From: Panulirus ornatus
Taxonomy: Eukaryota > Arthropoda > Malacostraca > Decapoda > Palinuridae
Assembly (NCBI RefSeq): GCF_036320965.1
Contig: NC_092225.1
Location: forward strand, 77,010 to 141,009
Direction: 5' to 3'
DNA length: 64,000 bases
In this document: one piece after another, positions 54,927 to 64,000 of the stretch
Layout: each line of letters starts with the position of its first letter
Numbering within the stretch: position 1 is the stretch's first letter
Position numbers and translations under genes: made by a program
The notes under the pieces: generated by a model
Database searches by the model: none
Told to the model about the DNA's origin: nothing
What the model saw: the letters and a program-made list of their open reading frames with translations, nothing else

Positions 54927-57900
54927 ATCCCTGGGGATAGGGGTGAAAGAATACTTCCCACGTATTCCTCGCGTGTCGTAGAAAGCGACTAGAGGGGACG
55001 GGAGCGGGGGGCCGGAAATCCTCCCCTCCTTGTATTAACTTTCTAAAATGGGAAACAGAAGAAGGAGTCACGCGGGGAGTGATCATCCTCCTCGAAGGCT
55101 CAGAGTGGGGTGCCTAAATGTGTGTGGATGTAACCAAGATGTGAAAAAAGGAGAGATAGGTAGTATGTTTGAGGAAAGGAACCTGGATGTTTTGGCTCTG
55201 AGTGAAACGAAGCTCAAGGGTAAAGGGGAAGAGTGGTTTGGAAATGTCTGGGGAGTGAAGTCAGGGGTTAGTGAGAGGACAAGAGCAAGGGAAGGAGTAG
55301 CAATACTCCTGAAACAGGATTTGTGGGAGTATGTGATAGAATGTAAGAAAGTAAATTCTCGATTAATATGGGTAAAATTGAAAGTTGATGGAGAGAGGTG
55401 GGTGATTATTGGTGCATATGCACCTGGGCATGAGAAGAAAGATCATGAGAGGCAAGTGTTTTGGGAGCAGCTGAATGAGTGTGTTAGCGGTTTTGATGCA
55501 CGAGACCGGGTTATAGTGATGGGTGATTTGAATGCAAAGGTGAGTAATGTGGCAGTTGAGGGAATAATTGGTATGCATGGGGTGTTCAGTGTTGTAAATG
55601 GAAATGGTGAAGAGCTTGTAGATTTATGTGCTGAAAAAGGACTGATGATTGGGAATACCTGGTTTAAAAAGCGAGATATACATAAGTATACTTATGTAAG
55701 TAGGAGAGATGGCCAGAGAGCGTTATTGGATTACGTGTTAATTGACAGGCGTGCGAAAGAGAGACTTTTGGATGTTAATGTGCTGAGAGGTGCAACTGGA
55801 GGGATGTCTGATCATTATCTTGTGGAGGCTAAGGTGAAGATTAGTATGGGTTTTCAGAAAAGAGGAGTGAATGTTGGGGTGAAGAAGGTGGTGAGAGTAA
55901 GTGAGCTTGGGAAGGAGACCTGTGTGGGGAAGTACCAGGAGAGACTGTGTACAGAATGGAAAAAGGTGAGAACAATGGAAGTAAGGGGAGTGGGGGAGGA
56001 ATGGGATGTATTTAGGGAATCAGTGATGGATTGCGCAAGGGATGCTTGTGGCATGAGAAGAGTGGGAGGTGGGCTGTTAAGAAAGGGTGGTGAGTGGTGG
56101 GATGAAGAAGTAAGAGTATTAGTGAAAGAGAAGAGAGAGGCATTTGGAAGATTTTTGCAGGGAAAAAATGCAATTGAGTGGGAGAAGTATAAAAGAAAGA
56201 GACAGGAGGTCAAGAGAAAGGTGCAAGAGGTGAAAAAAAGGGCAAATGAGAGTTGGGGTGAGAGACTATCAGTAAATTTTAGGGAGAATAAAAAGATGTT
56301 CTGGAAGGAGGTAAATAGGGTGCATAAGACAAGGGAGCAAATGGGAACTTCAGTGAAGGGCGTAAATGGGGAGGTGATAACAAGTAGTGGTGATGTGAGA
56401 AGGAGATGGAATGAGTATTTTGAAGGTTTGTTGAATGTGTCTGATGACAGAGTGGCAGATATAGGGTGTTTTGGTCGAGGTGGTGTGCAAAGTGAGAGGG
56501 TTAGGGAAAATGATTTGGTAAACAGAAAAGAGGTAGTAAAAGCTTTGCGGAAGATGAAAGCCGGCAAGGCAGCAGGTTTGGATGGTATTGCAGTGGAATT
56601 TATTAAAAAAGGGGGTGACTGTATTGTTGACTGGTTGGTAAGGTTATTTAATGTATGTATGACTCATGGTGAGGTGCCTGAGGATTGGCGGAATGCGTGC
56701 ATAGTGCCATTGTACAAAGGCAAAGGGGATAAGAGTGAGTGCTCAAATTACAGAGGTATAAGTTTGTTGAGTATTCCTGGTAAATTATATGGGAGGGTAT
56801 TGATTGAGAGGGTGAAGGCATGTACAGAGCATCAGATTGGGGAAGAGCAGTGCGGTTTCAGAAGTGGTAGAGGATGTGTGGATCAGGTGTTTGCTGTGAA
56901 GAATGTATGTGAGAAATACTTAGAAAAGCAAATGGATTTGTATGTAGCATTTATGGATCTGGAGAAGGCATATGATAGAGTTGATAGAGATGCTCTGTGG
57001 AAGGTATTAAGAATATATGGTGTGGGAGGCAAGTTGTTAGAAGCAGTGAAAAGTTTTTATCGAGGATGTAAGGCATGTGTACGTGTAGGAAGAGAGGAAA
57101 GTGATTGGTTCTCAGTGAATGTAGGTTTGCGGCAGGGGTGTGTGATGTCTCCATGGTTGTTTAATTTGTTTATGGATGGGGTTGTTAGGGAGGTAAATGC
57201 AAGAGTCCTGGAAAGAGGGGCAAGTATGAAGTCTGTTGGGGATGAGAGAGCTTGGGAAGTGAGTCAGTTGTTGTTCGCTGATGATACAGCGCTGGTGGCT
57301 GATTCATGTGAGAAACTGCAGAAGCTGGTGACTGAGTTTGGTAAAGTGTGTGGAAGAAGAAAGTTAAGAGTGAATGTGAATAAGAGCAAGGTTATTACGT
57401 ACAGTAGGGTTGAGGGTCAAGTCAAATGGGAGGTGAGTTTGAATGGAGAAAAACTGGAGGAAGTGAAGTGTTTTAGATATCTGGGAGTGGATCTGTCAGC
57501 GGATGGAACCATGGAAGCGGAAGTGGATCATAGGGTGGGGGAGGGGGCGAAAATTTTGGGAGCCTTGAAAAATGTGTGGAAGTCGAGAACATTATCTCGG
57601 AAAGCAAAAATGGGTATGTTTGAAGGAATAGTGGTTCCAACAATGTTGTATGGTTGCGAGGCGTGGGCTGTGGATGGAGTTGTGCGCAGGAGGATGCATG
57701 TGCTGGAAATGAGATGTTTGAGGACAATGTGTGGCGTGAGGTGGTTTGATCGAGTAAGTAACGTAAGGGTAAGAGAGATGTGTGGAAATAAAAAGAGCGT
57801 GGTTGAGAGAGCAGAAGAGGGTGTTTTGAAATGGTTTGGGCACATGGAGAGAATGAGTGAGGAAAGATTGACCAAGAGGATATATGTGTTGGAGGTTGAG

Positions 57901-58242
57901 GGAACGAGGAGAAGAGGGAGACCAAATTGGAGGTGGAAAGATGGAGTGAAAAAGATTTTGTATGATCGGGGCCTGAACATGCAGGAGGGTGTAAGGAGGG
58001 CAAGGAATAGAGTGAATTGGAGCGATGTGGTATACAGGGGTTGACGTGCTGTCAGTGGAGTGAATCAAGGCATGTGAAGAGTCTGGGGTAAACCATGGAA
58101 AGCTGTGTAGGTATGTATATTTGCGTATGTGGACGTGTGTATGTACATGTGTATGGGGAGGGGGGGGGTTGGGCCATTTCTTTCGTCTGTTTCCTTGCGC
58201 TACCTCGCAAACGCAGGAGACAGCGACAAAGTATAAAAAAAG

Positions 58243-58257
<15 letters not shown>
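54927..58257 (+). mobile_element. Full-length RTE-like LINE, copy B
   Basis: 5' UTR 54927-55047 (starts atccctggggatagggg), ORF 55048-58044, short 3' UTR 58045-58235, A-rich tail to about 58257, then (TA)n. All parts are intact. It is in inverted orientation to copy A, about 3 kb away between 5' ends. Confidence 0.95.
55048..58044 (+). CDS. RTE-like retrotransposon endonuclease/reverse transcriptase, 998 aa, intact
   Basis: The same length and architecture as the ORF of copy A, with all endonuclease and RT catalytic motifs present: S-E-T-K, Y-A-P-G, G-D-L-N-A-K, M-S-D-H-Y-L-V, motif A with F-M-D-L-E-K-A-Y-D, R-Q-G-C-V-M-S-P-W and F-A-D-D. The two proteins differ at scattered positions (for example residues 8, 12, 62, 91, 176 and 209), so they are not a recent perfect duplicate. 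Private differences here include A-V-D-G-V (usual A-M-D-R-V) and M-H-V-L-E (usual M-D-V-L-E) in the C-terminal domain. The stop is TGA after Y-R-G. By sequence it could be functional; expression is unknown. Confidence 0.95.
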   Translation: MGNRRRSHAGSDHPPRRLRVGCLNVCGCNQDVKKGEIGSMFEERNLDVLALSETKLKGKGEEWFGNVWGVKSGVSERTRAREGVAILLKQDLWEYVIECKKVNSRLIWVKLKVDGERWVIIGAYAPGHEKKDHERQVFWEQLNECVSGFDARDRVIVMGDLNAKVSNVAVEGIIGMHGVFSVVNGNGEELVDLCAEKGLMIGNTWFKKRDIHKYTYVSRRDGQRALLDYVLIDRRAKERLLDVNVLRGATGGMSDHYLVEAKVKISMGFQKRGVNVGVKKVVRVSELGKETCVGKYQERLCTEWKKVRTMEVRGVGEEWDVFRESVMDCARDACGMRRVGGGLLRKGGEWWDEEVRVLVKEKREAFGRFLQGKNAIEWEKYKRKRQEVKRKVQEVKKRANESWGERLSVNFRENKKMFWKEVNRVHKTREQMGTSVKGVNGEVITSSGDVRRRWNEYFEGLLNVSDDRVADIGCFGRGGVQSERVRENDLVNRKEVVKALRKMKAGKAAGLDGIAVEFIKKGGDCIVDWLVRLFNVCMTHGEVPEDWRNACIVPLYKGKGDKSECSNYRGISLLSIPGKLYGRVLIERVKACTEHQIGEEQCGFRSGRGCVDQVFAVKNVCEKYLEKQMDLYVAFMDLEKAYDRVDRDALWKVLRIYGVGGKLLEAVKSFYRGCKACVRVGREESDWFSVNVGLRQGCVMSPWLFNLFMDGVVREVNARVLERGASMKSVGDERAWEVSQLLFADDTALVADSCEKLQKLVTEFGKVCGRRKLRVNVNKSKVITYSRVEGQVKWEVSLNGEKLEEVKCFRYLGVDLSADGTMEAEVDHRVGEGAKILGALKNVWKSRTLSRKAKMGMFEGIVVPTMLYGCEAWAVDGVVRRRMHVLEMRCLRTMCGVRWFDRVSNVRVREMCGNKKSVVERAEEGVLKWFGHMERMSEERLTKRIYVLEVEGTRRRGRPNWRWKDGVKKILYDRGLNMQEGVRRARNRVNWSDVVYRG

Positions 58258-58300
<43 letters not shown>
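58258..58300. repeat. (TA)n microsatellite
   Basis: A TA run after the A-rich tail of copy B, followed directly by another LINE tail piece. Confidence 0.95.
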
Positions 58301-58302
<2 letters not shown>

Positions 58303-58436
58303 CGTGTGTGGGCGTGTGTATGTACATGTGTATGGGGGGGGTTGGGCCATTTCTTTCGTCTGTTTCCTTGCGCTACCTCGCAAACGCGGGAGACAGCGAC
58401 AAAGTATAATAAAAAAAAAAAAATATATATATATAA
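58301..58436 (+). mobile_element. RTE LINE 3'-tail-only fragment
   Basis: Only the last about 110 bp of the 3' UTR (tttgcgtgtgtgggcg to cgacaaagtataat), plus A13 and a short TA tail. Nearly identical to the end of copy B, so it may be a tandem tail reiteration or a very short insertion. Confidence 0.88.
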
Positions 58437-59850
58437 TAGATTGGGGAAGAGCAGTGTGGTTTCTGAAGTGGTAGAGGATGTGTGGATCAGGTGTTTGCTT
58501 TGAAGAATGTATGTGAGAAATACTTAGAAAAGCAAATGGATTTGTATGTAGCATTTATGGATCTGGAGAAGGCATATGATAGAGTTGATAGAGATGCTCT
58601 GTGGAAGGTATTAAGAATATATGGTGTGGGAGGAAAGTTGTTAGAAGCAGTGAAAAGTTTTTATCGAGGATGTAAGGCATGTATACGTGTAGGAAGAGAG
58701 GAAAGTGATTGGTTCTCAGTGAATGTAGGTTTGCGGCAGGGGTGTGTGATGTCTCCATGGTTGTTTAATTTGTTTATGGATGGGGTTGTTAGGGAGGTAA
58801 ATGCAAGAGTTTTGGAAAGAGGGGCAAGTATGAAGTCTGTTGGGGATGAGAGAGCTTGGGAAGTGAGTCAGTTGTTGTTCGCTGATGATACAGCGCTGGT
58901 GGCTGATTCATGTGAGAAACTGCAGAAGCTGGTGACTGAGTTTGGTAAAGTGTGTGGTAGAAGAAAGTTAAGAGTAAATGTGAATAAGAGCAAGGTTATT
59001 AGGTACAGTAGGGGTGAAGGTCAAGTCAATTGGGAGGTGAGTTTGAATGGAGAAAAACTGGAGGAAGTGAAGTGTTTTAGATATCTGGGAGTGGATCTGG
59101 CAGCGGATGGAACCATGGAAGCGGAAGTGGATCATAGGGTGGGGGAGGGGGCGAAAATTCTGGGGGCCTTGAAGAATGTGTGGAAGTCGAGAACATTATC
59201 TCGGAAAGCAAAAATGGGTATGTTTGAAGGAATAGTGGTTCCAACAATGTTGTATGGTTGCGAGGCGTGGGCTATGGATAGAGTTGTGCGCAGGAGGATG
59301 GATGTGCTGGAAATGAGATGTTTGAGGACAATGTGTGGTGTGAGGTGGTTTGATCGAGTGAGTAACGTAAGGGTAAGAGAGATGTGTGGAAATAAAAAGA
59401 GCGTGGTTGAGAGCACAGAAGAGGGTGTTTTGAAGTGGTTTGGGCACATGGAGAGAATGAGTGAGGAAAGATTGACCAAGAGGATATATGTGTCGGAGGT
59501 GGAGGGAACGAGGAGAAGAGGGAGACCAAATTGGAGGTGGAAAGATGGAGTGAAAAAGATTTTGTATGATCGGGGCCTGAACATGCAGGAGGTTGAAAGG
59601 AGGGCAAGGAATAGAGTGAATTGGAGCGATGTGGTATACCGGGGTTGACGTGCTGTCAGTGGATTGAATCAAGGCATGTGAAGCGTCTGGGGTACACCAT
59701 GGAAAGCTGTGTAGGTATGTATATTTGCGTGGGTGTACGTATGTATATACATGTGTATAGGGGGGGGTTGGGCCATTTCTTTCGTCTGTTTCCTTGCGCT
59801 ACCTCGCAAACGCGGGAGACAGCGACAAAGTATAATAAAATAAAAAAAAA
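58437..59850 (+). mobile_element. RTE-like LINE, 5'-truncated at RT, short 3' UTR
   Basis: Open for 388 codons (58482-59648), covering RT motif A through the C-terminus with all RT catalytic residues. One stop (tga at 58464) lies in the upstream C-G-F-x-S-G-R-G region. It carries the V-V-E-S-T-E-E-G variant shared with copy A and with 47479-48350. The short 3' UTR ends at about 59850. Confidence 0.93.
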
Positions 59851-59879
59851 ATAATATATATATATTCTTTTTTTTTTTT

Positions 59880-60511
59880 TTTTTTTTATACTTTGTCGCT
59901 GTCTCCCGCGTTTGCAAGGTAGCGCAAGGAAACAGACGAAAGAAATGGCCCAACCCCCCCCATACACATGTACATACACACGTCCACACACGCAAATATA
60001 CATACCTACACAGCTTTCCATGGTTTACCCTAGACGCTTCACATGCCTTGATTCAATCCACTGACAGCACGTCAACCCCTGTATACCACATCGCTCCAAT
60101 TCACTCTATTCCTTGCCCTCCTTTCACCCTCCTGCATGTTCAGGCCCCGATCACACAAAATCTTTTTCACTCCACCTTTCCACCTCCAATTTGGTCTTCC
60201 TCTTCTCTTCGTTCCCTCCACCTCCGACACATATATCCTCTTGGTCAATCTTTCCTCACTCATTCTCTCCATGTGCCCAAACCATTTCAAAACACCCTCT
60301 TCTGCTCTCTCAACCACTCTCTTTTTATTTCCACACATCTCTCTTACCCTCACGTTACTTACTCGATCAAACCACCTCACACCACACATTGTCCTCAAAC
60401 ATCTCATTTCCAGCACATCCATCCTCCTGCGCACAACTCTATCCATAGCCCACGCCTCGCAACCATACAACATTGTTGGAACCACTATTCCTTCAAACAT
60501 ACCCATTTTTG
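59880..60511 (-). mobile_element. RTE-like LINE, C-terminal end, short 3' UTR
   Basis: The minus strand encodes K-M-G-M-F-E-G through the C-terminal Y-R-G stop (60072) and the short 3' UTR to 59886. It is tail to tail with the previous copy across an A/T tract. Its coding end at 60511 joins directly to plus-strand linker sequence. Confidence 0.92.
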
Positions 60512-62700
60512 GAAGGAGGTAAATAAAGTGCGTAAGACAAGGGAGCAAATGGGAACTTCAGTGAAGGGGGCTAATGGGGAGGTGATAACAAGTAATGGTG
60601 ATGTGAGAGGGAGATGGAGTGAGTATTTTGAAGGTTTGTTGAATGTGTTTGATGATAGAGTGGCAGATGTGGGGTGTCTTGGTTGAGGTGGTGTGCAAAG
60701 TGAGAGGGTTAGGGAAAATGATTTGATACATATAGAAGAGGTAGTAAAAGCTTTATGGAAGATGAAAGCCGGCAAAGCAACAGGTTTGGATGGCATTGCA
60801 GTGGAATTTATTAAAAAAGGGGATGACTGTATTGTTGACTGGTTAGTAAGGTTATTTAGTGTATGTATGATTCATGGTGAGGTGCCTTAGGATTGGCGGA
60901 ACGCTTGCATAGTGCCATTGTACAAAGGCAAAGAGGATAAGAGTGAGTGCTCAAATTACAGAGGTATAAGTTTGTTGAGTATTCCTGGTAAATCATATGG
61001 GAGGGTATTGATTGAGAGGGTGAAGGCATGTACAGAGCATCAGATTGGGGAAGAGCAGTGTGGTTTCAGAAGTGGTAGAGGATGTGTGGATCAGGTGTTT
61101 GCTTTGAAGAATATATGTGAGAAATACTTAGAAAAACAAATGGATTTGTATATAGCATTTATGGATCTGGAGAAGGCATATGATAGAGTTGATAGAGATG
61201 CTCTGTGGAAGGTATTAAGAATATATGGTGTGGGAGGCAAGTTGTTAGAAGCAGTGAAAAGTTTTTTATCGAGGATGTAAGGCATGTGTACGTGTAGGAA
61301 GAGAGGAAAGTGATTGGTTCTCAGTGAATGTAGGTTTGCGGCAGGGGTGTGTGATGTCTCCATGGTTGTTTAATTTGTTTATGGATGGGGTTGTTAGGGA
61401 GGTGAATGCAAGAGTTTTGATAAGAAGGGAAAGTATGCAGTCTGATGTGGAAGAGAGAGCTTGAGAAGTGAGTCAGTTGTTGTTCGCTGATGATACAGCG
61501 CTGGTGGCTGATTCATGTAAGAAACTGCAGAAGCTGGTGACTGAGTTTGGTAAAGTGTGTGAAAGAAGAAAGTTAAGAGTAAATGTGAATAAGAGCAAGG
61601 TTATTAGGTACAGTAGGGTTGCGGGTCAAGTCAATTGGGAGGTAAGTTTGAATGGAGAAAAACTGGAGGAAGTGAAGTGTTTAAGATATCTGGGAGTAGA
61701 TCTGGGAGCGGATGGAACCATGGAAGCGGAAGTGAATCATACGGTGGGGGAGGGGGCGATAATGCTGGAAGCCTTGAAGAATGTTTGGAAGTCGAGAACA
61801 TTATCTCGGAAAGCAAAAATGGGTATGTTTGAAGGAATAGTGGTTCCAACAATGTTGTTTGGTTGCGAGGCGTGGGCTACTGGATAGAGTTGTGCGCAGG
61901 AGGGTAGATGTGCTGGAAATGAGATGTTTTAGGACAATATCTGGTGTGAGGTGGTTTGATCGAGTAAGTAATGTAAGGGTGAGAGAGATGTGTGGAAATA
62001 AAAAGTGTGTGGATGAGAGAGCAGAAGAGGGTGGTTTGAAATAGTTTGGTCACATGTAGAGAATGAGTGGGGAAAGATTGTCCAACAGGATATATGTGTC
62101 AGAGATGGAGGGAACGAGGAGGAGTGGGAGACCAAATTGGAGGTGGAAAGATGGAGTGAAAAAGATTTTCAGTGATCGGGGCCTGAACATGCAGGAGGGT
62201 GAAAGGCGTGCAAGGAATAGAGTGAATTGGAAAGATGTCGTATACCGGGAGTCGACGTGTTGTCAATGGATTGAACCAGGGCATGTGAGGCGTCTGGGGT
62301 AAAACATTCAAAGTGTGTGGGGCCTGGATGTGGAAAGGGAGCTGTGGTTTCGGTGCATTATTACATGACAGCTAGAGACTGAGTGTGAACGAATCGGGCC
62401 TTTGGTGTTTTTCCTAGCGCTACCTCGCACACATGAGAGGAGAGGGGGTTGTTATTCCATGTGGCGAGGTGGCGATGGGAACAAATAAAGGCAGACAGTA
62501 TGAATTATGTACATGTGTATATATGTATATGTCTGTGTGTGTATATATATGTGTACATTGAGATGTATAGGTATGTATATTATGCATGTGTGGACATGTA
62601 TGTATATACATTTGTATGTGGGCGGGTTGGGCCATTCTTTCGTCTGTTTCCTTGCGCAACCTCGCTAACGCGGGAGACAGCGATAAAGCAAAATAAAAAA
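60512..62700 (+). mobile_element. RTE-like LINE, from linker to long 3' UTR, decayed
   Basis: It starts at W-K-E-V-N-K-V in the linker, at the breakpoint hotspot. RT and C-terminal domains follow with several stops (for example after V-G-C-L-G at 60684, tag at 60889, a one-base insertion at about 61266, a shift at 61880, and tag at 62042). FADD is intact at about 61487. The long 3' UTR ends in an A/T-rich tail. Confidence 0.92.
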
Positions 62701-62723
62701 TTTAAAAAAAAATATAATAATAA

Positions 62724-62740
62724 TATATATATATATGTAC

Positions 62741-62818
<78 letters not shown>
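62724..62818. repeat. (TA)n microsatellite
   Basis: A long TA run followed by a T run. It joins the tails of the plus copy ending at 62700 and the minus copy starting at 62819. Confidence 0.97.
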
Positions 62819-62826
<8 letters not shown>

Positions 62827-64000
62827 TTTTTGCTTTGTCGCTGTCTCCCGCATTTGCGAGGTAGCGCAAGGAAACAGACGAAAGAAAATGGACCAACCCA
62901 CCCCCATACACATGTATATACATACGTCCACACACGCAAATATACATACCTACACAGCTTTCCATGGTTTACCCCAGACGCTTCACATGCCTTGATTCAA
63001 TCCACTGACAGCATGTCAACCCCGGTATACTACATAGCTCCAATTCACTCTATTCCTTGCCCTCCTTTCACCCTCCTGCATGTTCAGGCCCCGATCACAC
63101 AAAATCTTTTTCACTCCATCTTTCCACCTCCAATTTGGTCTCCCTCTTCTCCTCGTTCCCTCCACCTCCGACACATATATCCTCTCTGTCAATCTTTCCT
63201 CACTCATTCTCTCCATGTGACCAAACCATTTCAAAACACCCTCTTCTGCTCTCTCAACCACGCTCTTTTTATTTCCACACATCTCTCTTACCCTTACGTT
63301 ACTTACTCGATCAAACCACCTCACACCACACATTGTCCTCAAACATCTCATTTCCAGCACATCCATCCTCCTGCGCACAACTCTATCCATAGCCCACTCC
63401 TCGCAACCATACAACATTGTTGGAACCACTACTTCCTTCAAACATACCCATTTTTGCTTTCCGAGATAATGTTCTCGACTTCCACACATTCTTCAAGGCT
63501 CTCAGAATTTTCGCCCCCTCCCCCACCCTATGATCCACTTCCGCTTCCATGATTCCATCGGCTTCCAGATCCACTCCCAGATATCTAAAACACTTCACTT
63601 CCTCCAGTTTTTCTCCATTCAAACTCACCTCCCAATTGACTTGACCCCCAACCCTACTGTACCTAATAACCTTGCTCTTATTCACATTTACTCTTAACTT
63701 TCTACTTTCACACAATTTACCAAACTCAGTCACCAGCTTCTGCAGTTTCTCACATGAATCAGCCACCAGCGCTGTATCATCAGCGAACAACAACTGACTC
63801 ACTTCCCAAGCTCTCTCATCCCCAACAGACTTCATACTTGCCCCTCTTTCCAAAACTCTTGCATTCACCTCCCTAACAACCACATCCATAAACAAATTAA
63901 ACAACCATGGAGACATCACACACCCCTGCCGCAAACCTACATTCACTGACAACCAATCACTTTCCTCTCTTCCTACACGTACACATGCCTTACATCCTCG
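62819..64000 (-). mobile_element. RTE-like LINE, RT and C-terminal half, short 3' UTR, runs off the window
   Basis: The minus strand encodes RT from C-R-G-C-K-A at the window end through motif B and FADD (open 63952-63383). A one-base insertion near 63430 shifts the frame, and the C-terminal domain runs to 63016. The short 3' UTR and tail are at 62819-63010. The element probably continues beyond 64000. Confidence 0.93.

Noticed and set aside
48349..62818. TA tracts considered as origins, centromeric DNA or scaffold attachment sites
   Set aside because: They are attached to LINE tails and explained by retrotransposition tails and slippage; nothing else supports a special function.
1..64000. 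CRISPR-like arrays or phage-type defence systems
   Set aside because: Repeated units are transposon copies and microsatellites. There are no short direct repeats with unique spacers and no bacterial gene organisation.

Overview
The window is animal genomic DNA, almost certainly arthropod and most likely a decapod crustacean. That assignment is an inference from the repeat families: an RTE-like LINE with EN and RT in one ORF, Penelope-like elements with GIY-YIG domains, Tigger and Tc1 DNA transposons, jockey/CR1-like LINEs and long (TA)n tracts. No bacterial operon, tRNA, rRNA or CRISPR array is visible. By my reading most of the sequence is transposon-derived.

The dominant component is one RTE-like non-LTR retrotransposon family in about 30 pieces on both strands. 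Two copies keep uninterrupted 998-codon ORFs (48774-51770 minus, 55048-58044 plus), with an APE-type endonuclease, a reverse transcriptase containing FADD, and the G-H-x-x-R-M / GRP-x-x-R-W C-terminus typical of the RTE group. Three near-complete old copies (5276-8412 minus, 38345-41775 minus, 41785-45110 plus) are full of stops. The rest are 5'-truncated, internally deleted, or 3'-UTR-only. Two 3'-UTR forms exist: a long, apparently older one and a short one lacking about 250 bp, which is found on the intact copies.

Layout. 1-4936 is a near-perfect spacer-free palindrome containing LINE pieces and an LTR-retrotransposon-like leader. 5276-13415 holds RTE copies, a second LINE family and one host exon. 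13416-17255 is a Penelope-like locus (inverted 3' piece plus forward RT and EN) interrupted by an RTE insertion, with two hammerhead-ribozyme-like motifs. 17256-30160 holds RTE fragments, a Tigger, a host exon, a Tc1-like element and a jockey-like LINE. 30161-35290 is a chain of RTE copies. 36007-37007 is a Tigger with terminal inverted repeats. 37692-37864 is a host exon. 38345-64000 is nearly continuous RTE sequence, often in tail-to-tail inverted pairs joined by A/T tracts.

The only host gene I can support lies on the minus strand: three phase-compatible exons (37692-37864, 19525-19641, 10686-10877) that encode a membrane protein with two hydrophobic segments, tentatively vezatin-like. Its introns of about 18 and 8.6 kb are filled with the transposons described here.

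The points most worth checking are the palindrome, the hammerhead-like motifs, an A-to-G-only mutation cluster in the 5' UTR of one intact LINE, a composite short element with a LINE 5' head and a LINE-like 3' tail, and a recurrent breakpoint site inside the LINE linker.
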